Below are positions 31,654-41,259 of a stretch of DNA of 64,000 nucleotides, in pieces. The DNA is taken from positions 44,371-108,370 of the forward strand of contig CAUYUJ010000870.1 of the NCBI GenBank assembly GCA_963575745.1, in the 5' to 3' direction. How positions within the stretch are numbered: position 1 is the first letter of the stretch; every line of letters begins with the position of its first letter. The notes under the pieces were generated by a model. It did no database searches. It worked only from the letters and a program-made list of their open reading frames with translations, and had not been told where the DNA came from. The translations under genes and the position numbers were made by a program. The DNA is from Prorocentrum cordatum (taxonomy: Eukaryota > Sar > Dinophyceae > Prorocentrales > Prorocentraceae).

Positions 31654-34600
31654 GTGGGATCTTGGAGCTTGAATAGGGCTGGTACTACAAACTTTCGTGG
31701 GAAGGAGATCCTGAGGGCTTTGAAGATCAGGGGTTCGCTCTTCGGCTTGCAGGAGACACAAAATCTCGTTGGGGGTAAATTCGATGTAGTATTTACTAGA
31801 CTACGCTTGGGTATTAGATCTAGCAGGTGTTCTATTCTCTTTAGTGATGAGTGGGCGGCGTCCATCCGACATTGCATATGTGAATGTGATCGTTTCTGCG
31901 GTATCGTTTTCGGCAGTGGGAAGTCTCCATTGGTGGTTTTCAGCATGTATCTACCTGATCCAGGTGTTCCTAATTGTGAGGATATTCAGATATCCGTGTT
32001 TGAGCAACTTGAGAGTGTCGTGCGTTCTCTGAGAGGCAGCTGGTGCAAGGCCAGCTTTGTCTTTCTCACGGATGCCAACGTTGAGTTGCCACCTCATGCC
32101 CGTGTTACATGTGCACGTACGGGGGAGGCGTTCGAGGCGGTGGGTGGAGCTACGAAAGAGATGAAGAGGATTGTTAATGAAGGAGGAGCTCAACGGGAAC
32201 GGAGGGATTGCAGAGAACGGCTTCGCAGTAACTTCTTAGGATTTCTCGCCCGCCTGGGGTTGAAGGCGGCGAACACGTTTCAAGATGAGAGACTCCATAC
32301 CTGGGAAGCATACGGGGCCACGAGATGGGGTACCTCCAAAAAGGTTCTGGACTATATCCTTATTCCGAGGGAGTGGGAAATTACGGATATCCTGGTCAAA
32401 AGCATATTCCACAACGGGGGACCTACTAATCGTTCCAGATTGAGTGATCATGCTCTGGTGCAGGGTGCTTTCTCCAAACCAGGTGTGGAGATCGTTGCCG
32501 CTCGTGAACGTTCTCTGGTCGGGTTTAAATGTCTTACATGGGAGGATGAGAATATGGCTCGAAGACGTATCGATGGTTTTCTTGGGGATGCCACTGTATC
32601 GTGTTCTCCTGGGGATCTATCTGACAGGTTCTTGAGCGCTTTCACGAATGCAGAGAACGTGAACTTCACGACGGCTAGGTCGGGCCGAGGTCTGCCGCCC
32701 CTTCGTCCACCCGAGCTGCAGCGTGGCCTTGAGAGGCTACGCCGAGCAGTGCCAGCCTTGTCGGGGGAGGAGCGCAGAGAGCTCCGAGTTGTGTGCAGTC
32801 GTTATCGCAGGGCTTACCGACGCGCACTTGCCGAGTGGGACAGTCCCATTTCGAGGCGCAAGGTTCGCCACCGCATCAAGCACCTTGTCATAGACGGGAT
32901 GGTGACGGAGGACAGGGAGGAGTGGAGGCGGGAGATTCAGGACTATTCTACTGCAAAGTATACGTCGGAGGAGGTGAGGGAGGAGAGCATCAAGATGTTG
33001 GAGGAGTTGAGGAAGGATGCTGTGCCCAATTTCAAGGACGGACGGTGTGCGGAGTACATCAGCATGGCTATTCTTTGCAGGACGCGAAGTCGCCTGAAAA
33101 CGTTGCGGGCGACAGGGCCCGACCGTGTGCCAACGGAAATACTTCGTGCTCTCCCCTGGTCCGCTATTCGCTCCATTCAGTTACTCTTCGATCGGATCTT
33201 CACGTGCTCTCAGAACTACCCTGATGGGTGGAGGGAGGTGTTGATTTCGTTCATGCCTAAGGTGCCTGGCCTTACTGCGTTGTCCGAGGGTCGATACCTG
33301 GTGATGCAAAATGCGATTTCTCGCTGGTACTCGGCCTGTGTGGTCATCCTTACTGAGAACTTTGTTCAGCGTTCTGGGATATTCCATAACTTGGGCATCT
33401 ATGGGTTCCAGGAGGCTCGTAAGACTTGGGGAATCACTAGCAGTTTAAAAACACTGGCTCAACACGGGGATACGTGGGGAAAGAATGAGAGTGTGTATAT
33501 CGTGAATGCGGATATCAAACAGGCGTTCGATCACTGTAGTCTAGCTAATGTGAGAAGAGGTTTACAACACGCACACGTACCTCCATATCTTGAATTTGCT
33601 CTTTTGGCCCCATTGTGGTTTACTATAGGTACTGTGATCGTGGAAGGGATGGGAACTCCTGGGCTCCATTGGGATAGGTGCATACGTACGGGGGGCCCCG
33701 AGGGGCCCCCGGTGTTCAACCTGGTCGTCGTGGCGATTTCTGCCGAGGTATTCAGATCTTGGGATGTGAAAAAGATGGGCTACCGTGTCGAGGGCCTCTA
33801 CGGGTCCATGCGTAATGAGATCGTTATCAGTCACTTCCTCTGGGCTGACAACGTCTATCTCGTAGCCGGCTCGGCCGCAGACCTCAGGAGCATGATTCAC
33901 GATCTAACCTTACCACTCGTCTCTTTCGGCATGGCGTGGAAGGCGTCATCGTTGCTCTTCATGACATGTGGCCTTGCACCTCGCTGTAATGCTGATGGCG
34001 TTTTCTTGCCTGAGGAGGACCTTGTCGTTACCACATCAGAGGTTTTGCGATTTAGAAGAGTTTATTCGATGAATGTGCTCGGTATCGAGACCCATTCTGA
34101 GGTCAATACTCCTACACACCCTGATGTGGATCATCGTCTGTCCATGGCGCGCAAGAACTTCTTTGGCATGTCCAACTATTTCAGGTGTTCTGCTGTGAGT
34201 ATTCGAGATAAAGTTTGGAGGTATCAGGAGAAGGTACAAGGTATTGCAATGTACGGTATTAAGGGTATGACACTCGACAATCATTCTCTTCAGCGTATGC
34301 ACTCCTTCGAGGGGCTCTGTCTTTGCAAAATGTTCACTTGTCCCAGGGGACCTGAGGAGGATGTGTCCACGTGGAGTCGGAGGAGGTACGCGGAGGCTAG
34401 GAGGAAGTTTCAGGAGATGGGTTTCGCTTCCCTGGTAGAAAGGTATCTTCGTGTTTCCTGGAATCTGGCCAGAGACATGTGTGAGTTTATCCACGTGCTC
34501 GAGGCGGACACATATGATGATTGGAGGAGTGCTGATCGAACTTGGCGTGACGTGCGTGCGTGCTTGTGTGCATATGGTGTGATGTGGGATCGTATACGTA

Positions 34601-35556
34601 CGGATGCCTCGGAGTTCCTGCGCATGAATTACCACTCTCGTGAATCCAGTCAGATGAAACGCCAACGGGGAGGGGGCTTAGCTATCGGACAAAGACATTG
34701 GATCCACGCGCTGTCAGAGTCCTTCGGGCCCAAGTGGTGGGAAGATTTCCGTGCTACTCCTGGGGCGTTCGAGCAGTTCGCCGCACATGTTTGTTCTCGG
34801 GATATGCTTGGCTGTTTCCAGATCCGTGCCAAAACACGTAGTCACCCTCGGGTTGCTGGGGAGCTCCATATCCAAACACAGCAGGAACTTCAGGATTACG
34901 GAGCTGAGGAGGGATCACAGATGGCCATTTATCGTCTAGCTAAACGACTTGCCGTACACACTTCCAAATGGGAAAATACCGAGTGGGATCTTGAGGCCTT
35001 CGGAGTCCCCATACGTATCCATGGAGATAGTCTCTTGGTTGTATCATGGTGCCAGGGATACTGGCAAGTTATCAACAAAGATTGTCAGAGAAGAGTTGAT
35101 AGGATCATAAATCGTCTGGATGGTATGTCTTTCATGTTTCATATTCGCCCGCTTGCTCCTGGACGAGACCTTATCGAACACTGCTTCAGGGAATGGAATA
35201 CAAGGGCGGACGTGCTCACTCATACTGCCCGCGAGGGCATCGACATATTTCAGGATAGTATCGGGCAGGAGCCCAACGAGTATTCGAATCTTTACAGGTA
35301 TTGTGCCATCGACTGTGGTTTCGATGGAGTGTCGACGGCGGGTGTCGTAGTCGGTTGCTGGATTGATGTCGGTCGTGTCTCGCGGACTTGTCGTAGGCCG
35401 AGCTCCAGAGATATTGTGTGGACGGAGGTGTACAGTGCTGCTTTCTCGATCGTCAACAATGCTTCAGTTACTGATGCCGAATTGTCGGCGATCGAACATA
35501 TCATTGATGTTCTTCCACGGGTTGTTCACACATACTTTGAGTTTGAACTTTTGTGA
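31654..35556 (+). CDS. R4 ORF2: APE endonuclease, RT, permuted RNase H
   Basis: 1300 codons counted from GTG 31654; the frame is open from 31615 and has no ATG before the first nuclease motif. Endonuclease (1-275): SWSLNRAG, LQET (Glu34), LTDANVEL (Asp140, Asn142), HTWEAYG, LDYIL (Asp233), SDHALV (Asp265-His266). RT: RATGPDRVPTEIL, motif A VNADIKQAFDHC (Asp620), motif B RTGGPEGPPVFN, motif C FLWADNVYLVA (Trp730-Asn733), motif D GMAWKASSL. Thumb: HSFEGLCLCKMF. RNase H: HGDSLLVVSWCQGYW (Asp1125), REWNTRADVLTHTAREG (Asp1186), CGFDGVSTAGVVVGCWI (Asp1224), AELSAIEHIIDVL (Glu1276). All nuclease and RNase H catalytic residues are present. The RT keeps the motif A Asp and the first Asp of motif C, the second being Asn. 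It acts in target-primed reverse transcription; intactness suggests recent activity. Confidence 0.9.
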   Translation: MGSWSLNRAGTTNFRGKEILRALKIRGSLFGLQETQNLVGGKFDVVFTRLRLGIRSSRCSILFSDEWAASIRHCICECDRFCGIVFGSGKSPLVVFSMYLPDPGVPNCEDIQISVFEQLESVVRSLRGSWCKASFVFLTDANVELPPHARVTCARTGEAFEAVGGATKEMKRIVNEGGAQRERRDCRERLRSNFLGFLARLGLKAANTFQDERLHTWEAYGATRWGTSKKVLDYILIPREWEITDILVKSIFHNGGPTNRSRLSDHALVQGAFSKPGVEIVAARERSLVGFKCLTWEDENMARRRIDGFLGDATVSCSPGDLSDRFLSAFTNAENVNFTTARSGRGLPPLRPPELQRGLERLRRAVPALSGEERRELRVVCSRYRRAYRRALAEWDSPISRRKVRHRIKHLVIDGMVTEDREEWRREIQDYSTAKYTSEEVREESIKMLEELRKDAVPNFKDGRCAEYISMAILCRTRSRLKTLRATGPDRVPTEILRALPWSAIRSIQLLFDRIFTCSQNYPDGWREVLISFMPKVPGLTALSEGRYLVMQNAISRWYSACVVILTENFVQRSGIFHNLGIYGFQEARKTWGITSSLKTLAQHGDTWGKNESVYIVNADIKQAFDHCSLANVRRGLQHAHVPPYLEFALLAPLWFTIGTVIVEGMGTPGLHWDRCIRTGGPEGPPVFNLVVVAISAEVFRSWDVKKMGYRVEGLYGSMRNEIVISHFLWADNVYLVAGSAADLRSMIHDLTLPLVSFGMAWKASSLLFMTCGLAPRCNADGVFLPEEDLVVTTSEVLRFRRVYSMNVLGIETHSEVNTPTHPDVDHRLSMARKNFFGMSNYFRCSAVSIRDKVWRYQEKVQGIAMYGIKGMTLDNHSLQRMHSFEGLCLCKMFTCPRGPEEDVSTWSRRRYAEARRKFQEMGFASLVERYLRVSWNLARDMCEFIHVLEADTYDDWRSADRTWRDVRACLCAYGVMWDRIRTDASEFLRMNYHSRESSQMKRQRGGGLAIGQRHWIHALSESFGPKWWEDFRATPGAFEQFAAHVCSRDMLGCFQIRAKTRSHPRVAGELHIQTQQELQDYGAEEGSQMAIYRLAKRLAVHTSKWENTEWDLEAFGVPIRIHGDSLLVVSWCQGYWQVINKDCQRRVDRIINRLDGMSFMFHIRPLAPGRDLIEHCFREWNTRADVLTHTAREGIDIFQDSIGQEPNEYSNLYRYCAIDCGFDGVSTAGVVVGCWIDVGRVSRTCRRPSSRDIVWTEVYSAAFSIVNNASVTDAELSAIEHIIDVLPRVVHTYFEFELL

Positions 35557-35721
35557 CTTGTGATTGCGTTGTTTCCTCATACTTGTGTGTTCATGCATGC
35601 ACGTGTGACGAATAAGAGCTTCGCTTGACGGTCACTTGTTCGAAATAAGAGCTTCGCCCCCTGCCGCATTCGCTGTGGTGGGCGGTTTGGCTCACCTGTA
35701 TGTTGCCCGTTTTCTTGCTTG

Positions 35722-35749
35722 CGACTGGGCCTGACGGCCCGCGCAGTCG
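35722..35749 (+). other. 3'-terminal stem-loop of R4
   Basis: CGACT-GGGCC (35722-35731), loop TGAC, GGCCC (35736-35740), bulge GCGC, AGTCG (35745-35749): a 10-bp stem with one bulge, directly ahead of the tail ACCGCAAAGACCGCAAAAAAG. Similar in form to the R5 3' structure. Confidence 0.5.
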
Positions 35750-35999
35750 ACCGCAAAGACCGCAAAAAAGACCAGGTTGACGGTTCACCGCCGGCGCCAG
35801 TTTCAGCGCGCTGGGGGGCTAGGTGGCAAAAAACCTATATATATATATAATTTATACATAGTCTGTTCAAATTCGATTTCTCGAAATGTGAACATTCGTT
35901 CGAGCTGTAGTACTTTTTTCCGCCATATTCGACCTTATTCCCGCTCGCCGTCTTAATCTCAGGTCGATCGGGTACCTATTACTGCCAAAGAGCATGTGG

Positions 36000-36690
36000 G
36001 CGGGATCGGCTATTCGCAGGTGTTGTCGGTTTTCTGTACTTAACTCGAGCTGTAGGAGCGCTATAGAGCTGATATGCACACTTAATCGATCCAGATTCAT
36101 CAGGCGCGTTCGTCTCCAGCATCTAGAGGTCTGCACTCGGTCTGCTACCAGAGCTACATCCGCGCAACTATTTGTAGTCAACTTTTTTTTTTTCGAGATG
36201 ATAATGGTTTTCTCGACTTAACTCGCGCTGCAGATGATCTAGAGAGTTTGTTGGCACAGCAATCGGAAGGAAATCATCAGACGCGCTGCTCTCAACTGTC
36301 TAGAAGCCTGAATTCGGTCTGCTATCAGAGCTCGGTTGCTAAGTTTTTTAGAGATAGTGAAGGTTTTCTTGACTTAACTCGGGCTGCAGATGAGCTGCAG
36401 AGCTGTTCGGCACAGCAATGGGAAGGACAGCACCAGGCGCGCGAGTCTGAAGTATCTAGACGCCTGACCTCGATATGCTATCAGAGCTCGGTGCGAAAAA
36501 CTATTTGTACTCTGCTAATTTTTTAAACAGATGGAGACGGTTTTCTTGACTAAGCTTCAGCTGCAGACGAGCTGAAGAACTGTTCGGCAGAAAAAAATAA
36601 AGACAATTATCAGGTGTATAAAGTATCTAGACGCCTAAACTCGATCTTCTATCAGAGCTGGGTTCGAAAACCTATTCGTGCTCTATTCGT
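36000..36690 (+). repeat. ~172 bp monomers, second block
   Basis: GGTTTTCT...TAACTCG recurs at about 36028, 36203, 36362 and 36538. Same branch as 20140-20760. Confidence 0.8.
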
Positions 36691-36811
36691 GCTCTATTCA
36701 TTTCTCCCTCGCTCCTTCTTCTCCTCCACGTCTCGCTCCATGAGACCCTGCCCTCGCTCGCGCAATGCGAGGTTGCCGCGCCCGCATTGCACGAGGAAGC
36801 TCTACGAGGTC

Positions 36812-36845
36812 CCGGCGGTAACCAAGGTTGACGGTGTACCGCCGG
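36812..36845 (+). repeat. Uninterrupted hairpin target site
   Basis: CCGGCGGTA (36812-36820) / TACCGCCGG (36837-36845), loop ACCAAGGTTGACGGTG: the sequence variant that R3 occupies. It is preceded by AAGCTCTACGAGG and followed within ~50 bp by the inverse CTCGTAGAGCTT. Confidence 0.8.
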
Positions 36846-37099
36846 CTCCCAGTTTGCAAAAAAAAAATAGACGGAATATTTGCATAATGACTCGTAGAGC
36901 TTCCCTTAGAGCGTTAGCGGCGAAGCCGGAAGAGTGATTCCGGCGCGCTGGGGGGCTAGTACCTCGTAGAGCTCTTCGTACCTCGTGCAGCTCTTACCTC
37001 GTAGAGCTCTTCGGCATCGATGAGCTAGAGGGTTTCCAGCGCGGGGTGCAGCTAGTTGGCCCACCTGGCCCGGGCGGACAATGTGACGCATTTGGGTCG

Positions 37100-38290
37100 G
37101 TTTTGCTAAGTTTTGAAAGATATTTGACAATTCATTTTGAGAGACCAGATTTTTCGCTCCTGTGAAAGACTATGAGGGCCTCTGCGTCTTAATCTGAGCT
37201 CCGTAGGGGCACTTTTACTATCAAAACGCTTGGCGCAACCAACTTCATGTCGACATGAAAAAAATGCAAAATTGAAGATTTCAAGGAAATCATCTGCGAA
37301 GTTTTCTGCTTCGATTCTGAGCACTCTTACGCGCGCAAGGAGCTCTACGAGGTTCCTGGCGGTGACCATGTTGACGGTTCACCGCCGGCGCCATCGACGA
37401 GTGCGCTAAGAGGAATTCGGGCGCGGGGTGGAGCTAGTTGGCCGACCCGGCCAGAACGGACAATGTCATGACCTGGGGTCGTTTTTTCGCAGAGTCTGAA
37501 AATTTGAAAATTCGTTTGTAGAGTCCAGATTTTGCGCCGTGCAATCGACCATAACGCGCTCGATAGTGCAATTCTCAGGACTATAGGTGCACTATTTCGA
37601 CCAAAGCATTTCGAGGAACCCACGTTATTCGTGTCATCTTGGCAGGTGCTGTCGGTTTTCTGTACTGAGGTCGAGCTTTAGGATAGCTACAGAGCTGGTA
37701 GGCACCTAATACCTCGTAGAGCTCTTCGACGAGACGAGCTAAGACAAATTCGGGCGCGGGGTGGAGCTAGTTGGCCGACCCGGCCAGAACAGACAATATG
37801 GTGACCTGGGGGTCGGGTTTTCGAAGATTGTCAGAGATTGGAAAATTCGTTTGGAGAGCCAGTATTTTTCTCACGTGTAGTGGGTTATGAGGCGTTCGCC
37901 TGTGGAATTTTCAGGTTTGTAGCTGCAATATTATTGTCAAAAGACGTGGAGGAACCGACTTTATATAAAAACCGAACATTTTTTTTGTGTTTTGCAGTTC
38001 ACGCTTGCTCCGAGAAGCGCCGCGCGAAAAAAAAACTCTACGAGGCTCCCTGCGGTAACTGGTTGACGGTTTACCGGCGGCTCCCAGTTATCGATGAGCT
38101 AGAGGAGTTCCGGCGCGGGGTGGAGCTAGTTCGCCAACCCGGCCCGGGCGGCCAATGTGATGACTTGGGGCAGTTTTTTTTCAAGATTCTGAGATATTTG
38201 AAAGTTCGTTTTGGAAACCACTATTTTTGTAACGTGTGCCGCATTCACCTGTCAAATTCCCAGGCTCGTGGGTGCAATATTAATGTCAAA
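37100..38290 (+). repeat. Succession of dispersed modules and hairpins
   Basis: Module copies at about 37115-37357, 37480-37625, 37820-38050 and 38180-38300. One carries a clear hairpin GGCGGTGA (37358-37365) / TCACCGCC (37379-37386); that at 38050-38085 is degenerate. Between them is GAATTCGGGCGCGGGGTGG and AGCTAGTTGG(C/T)CGACCCG. No gene seen. Confidence 0.7.
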
Positions 38291-38334
38291 AAACGTGGAG
38301 GGACAGTCCGTTGTCGGAACGCATTCTTTAGTGT

Positions 38335-38820
38335 TCTGGGAACGCGAAGAACACGAAATGGCCTACACTTGGCTCCGAGCATTCAAAATGTGGCCCTGGA
38401 ATGGTGTTTTGGGAGCACGAAGAACACGAAGTGGCCTACAGTTGGCTCCGGGCATTTAAATGCGGCCTGGGAGTGGTGTTCTGGCAGCGCGAGAGCCCAA
38501 AAGTGGCGACAGTTAGAGGAATTGGATGGCCCGCTCGGATTAGTAACATGATCCGCGGGCCCCATAGGGCGGGGGCTCCCGCTTGAGACTTCCTCGGATT
38601 AGTAACATGATCCGCGGGCCCCATAGGTGGGAATGGCGTTCTGGCAGCGCGAGAGCCCCAAAGTGGCGACAGTTACATGACTTGGATGACCCGTTCGGAT
38701 TAGTAACGTGATCCGCGGGCCCCATAGGTAGGGGGCTCCCGCTTGAGATTTCCTCGGATTAGTAACATGATCCGCGGGCCCCATAGGGAGGGGGCTCCCG
38801 CTTGAGACTTCCTCGCAATT
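38335..38820 (+). repeat. 73 bp units followed by 59/99 bp units
   Basis: CGAAGAACAC at 38345 and 38418 (73 bp) is the inverse-oriented relative of the array at 58186-58440. Then CATGATCCGCGGGCCCCATA recurs at about 38548, 38607, 38706 and 38765 (59, 99, 59 bp), related to the 160-bp array at 28.5-29.4 kb. Confidence 0.8.
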
Positions 38821-38964
38821 CACTCACAGACGAGGCCCAAGGCGAGTGAATGAGTGAGTGAGTGACTGACTGACTGACTGTTGATGAGGATGATCATCAC
38901 ACTCTCTCACGCGCACACTCATCATCATCATATGTGAGTTCATGAGCGTGTGGGTGAGTGAGTG

Positions 38965-39070
38965 CTGATGAGTCAGTGAGTGAGTGAGTGAGTGAGTGAG
39001 TGAGTGAGTGAGTGAGTGAGTGAGTGAGTGAGTGAGTGAGTGAGCCAGTGAGTGAGTGAGTGAGTGATCG
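38965..39070 (+). repeat. TGAG microsatellite
   Basis: About 25 near-perfect TGAG units. An irregular GAGT/GACT stretch precedes it from 38840. Confidence 0.95.
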
Positions 39071-40030
39071 CACGAAGACAGAAGAGGAGAGGGGGTGAGG
39101 TGAGGAGGTTCCTGCGCGGGGTGTCCAGAGAAAACAATAACCCCACTTTGGATGTGGGGGAAAAAAGGGAATGGAGATCGGGCAAGAAACTGGACGGGGA
39201 GGGCACCAAAGGAAGTGGAAGAGAAGCGGGTGGGTGGGCCTTCGAACGTCTCGACGGTGCGCCGTGTTCGGGCTCGTTGCGGCTCGCTGTGGCGAAAAGG
39301 TCAGCAAAAGTACAGGCGCCTCGAAGTATAAGATCGAGGTCGGTTCGGGGAGGGTGCCGCAGTGTTCTTCGTGCTCGTGGGATGTACTTGTGCACCTCAC
39401 GGAGGGTACCTTTTGATGTTCTGTGCGTTTTGGCCAGCGGAGGGTCCCGTGTTCTTGAGGGATGCTCCTCTGTCCTAGGTTCGACTGCAGCTGGCAAGAG
39501 AAAGACTGGCGGAGTAGTGCGAAAACGACTCAAAAGAGACGGGGGTCCCGAATGGCTAGAGCGTGGGAGCGGTTCTTGACATGCTGCAAGTGGAGGAGGC
39601 TCAAGTTGCTTCGGCCCACCGGCCTGCCAGTCCCGCGCGCCATGCGGCAGCCGGCCGCGGCCCTGGGGGAAGGGGCTGGCGATCAGATCAGTGTGATCGG
39701 TAAGGCGTTTTGCCGTACTCAGGCCCTCCGCGATGTTGTTTTTGGACACGCTCCTGTTTCAGCCTTCGCTTCCCCATTCTCATCATCCTTGCCCCATTTG
39801 TTTTTCCTCACGTCGTTCTCGTCCTAGTCTTCCTTGCCCCCATCCGCCATCCTTGTCCTCTCTCTTCTTCGTTGTCTTCCTGTTTCTCCCTTTCCTCTTT
39901 GTTCTCTTACACACAATTCTTCACGCTTCGCGTATCCCCACCAGCCCATCTCAAAACAGCAACTCTTGCGAAGCATGCCGACAGTCGTGTTTTTCAGGCG
40001 TGTTTCCGCCTGCCCCCGCATATCTCCGGG
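39071..40030 (+). other. No gene recognised
   Basis: Begins with GGAGAGGGGGTGAGG and CCCCACTTTGGATGTGGGG (shared with 29.5 kb), then unique sequence. Open frames exist on both strands, but none has a recognisable motif or a frame preference I can defend; the 39.75-40.0 kb part is pyrimidine-rich. Confidence 0.5.
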
Positions 40031-40410
40031 CCTCTCGTCCTGGTGTGAGTCGTTCGGGCCCTTCTTCCTGGTGTGAGTCGTTCGGGCTCTTCGTCGTGGT
40101 TTGAGTCGTTCGGGCTCTTCGTCCTGGCGTGAGTCGTTCGGGCTTCTCGTGGTGTGAGTTGTTCGGGCCCTTCGTCCTGGTGTGAGTCGTTCGGGCTCCT
40201 CCTCCTGGTGTGAGTCGTTCGGGCTCCTCGTGGTGTGAGTCGTTCGGGGCCCTCGTCCTGGTGTGAGTCGTTCGGGCTCCTCGTGGTGTGAGTCGTTCGG
40301 GCGCCTCGTCCTGGTGTGAGTCGTTCGGGCCCCTCCTTGTGGTGTGAGTCGTTCGGGCGTGGTGTGAGTCGTTCGGGCCCCTCGTCCTGGTGTGAGTCGT
40401 TCGGGCTCCT
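40030..40410 (+). repeat. GTGTGAGTCGTTCGGGC tandem array
   Basis: About a dozen copies of TGGTGTGAGTCGTTCGGGC alternating with short TCCTCGTCC or TCCTCG spacers, unit about 28-43 bp. It is not a CRISPR: spacers are near-identical and too short. Confidence 0.9.
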
Positions 40411-41075
40411 CGTGGGGCCTCTTGGGGGCCTCTTGGGGGCCTCTTGGGGCCGCTTGGGAGCCTCCGGGGGGCCTCTTGGAGGCCTCTTGGGAGCCTCCTG
40501 GGGGCCTCTTGGGGCTATCTTGGGGCCTCGTGCGACCTCCTCAGAAGCGCAAATGAGAGCTGCCCCCTGAAAAGGACAAAATGAGCCCAAAACCTTTGTA
40601 AAATCAATGATTTTGCTATGAAGGAAAATGAGCGTGGCCCCCTCAGGACGCCCAAATGGGGCCAAAACCGTAGTAAAATCAATGATTCGGGCTCCTCGTG
40701 GGGCCTCTTGGGGGCCTCTTGGAGCCTCTTGGGGCCTCTTGGGGGCCTCGTGGGAGCCTCTGGGGAGCCTCTTGGGGGCCTCTGGGAGCCTCTTGAGGCC
40801 TCTTGGGGGCCTCTTGGGGGCCTCTTGGGGGCCTCTTGGGGCCGCTGAGGAGCCTCTGGGAGGCCTCTTGGAGGCCTCTGAGGAGCCTCCTAGGGGCCTC
40901 TTGGGGCCATCTCGGAGCTTCGTGCGACCTCCTCAGCAGCGCCAATGAGAGGTGCCCCCTGAAAAGGACAAAATGAGCCCAAAACCTTTGTAAAACCAAT
41001 GATTTTGCTATGAAGGAAGACGAGCGCGGCCTCCTCAGGACGCCCAAACGGGGCCAAAACCGTAGTAACATCAAT
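40410..41075 (+). repeat. GGCCTCTTGGG array and ~390 bp duplication
   Basis: Two GGCCTCTTGGG-rich stretches (40410-40530, 40690-40925), each followed by a conserved ~140 bp block beginning ATGAGAG.TGCCCCCTGAAAAGG (40553 and 40945, offset 392 bp) and containing AAAATCAATGATTTTGCTATG. Confidence 0.85.
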
Positions 41076-41234
41076 GATTTTTGGTTCAAAGAAGAGAAGA
41101 GGGGCCAAACTCGGCTCCCCCGTCGGGGCCAGAATCCTAGTGAGGGTCGTCGTTTTTTGGCCCTCCCAGGAGTCGAAAAAGACCCCCTTGCCACCACCCG
41201 GGACTCCCTGTCCAGGTCCAGGGGGAGGGGGTAG

Positions 41235-41256
41235 GGGGAGGGGTAAACCCCTCCCC
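41235..41256 (+). repeat. Perfect G-run hairpin
   Basis: GGGGAGGGG (41235-41243), loop TAAA, CCCCTCCCC (41248-41256), within a G-rich stretch (41219-41273) that could also form a quadruplex. Confidence 0.8.
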
Positions 41257-41259
41257 GAA

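Larger units (their letters stand above)
30149..35770 (+). mobile_element. Non-LTR retroelement R4, best-preserved copy
   Basis: 5.6 kb. The left border is in GAGGTTCCCGG|CTCAAG, so part of the hairpin's left arm and loop was lost on insertion. The right border is GCAAAGACCGCAAAAAAG followed by ACCAGGTTGACGGTTCACC. It encodes ORF1 and a complete endonuclease-RT-RNase H ORF2 separated by ~80 bp. The leader (30149-30545) includes in-frame sequence homologous to R3 ORF1. Confidence 0.9.

Noticed and set aside
33838-33855. WADN as simple inactivating mutation of R4
   Set aside because: The same residues occur in all four diverged copies, including those with intact frames.
40030-40410. CRISPR-like direct repeats GAGTCGTTCGGGC
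   Set aside because: Spacers are short and near-identical; irregular unit length; no cas genes.
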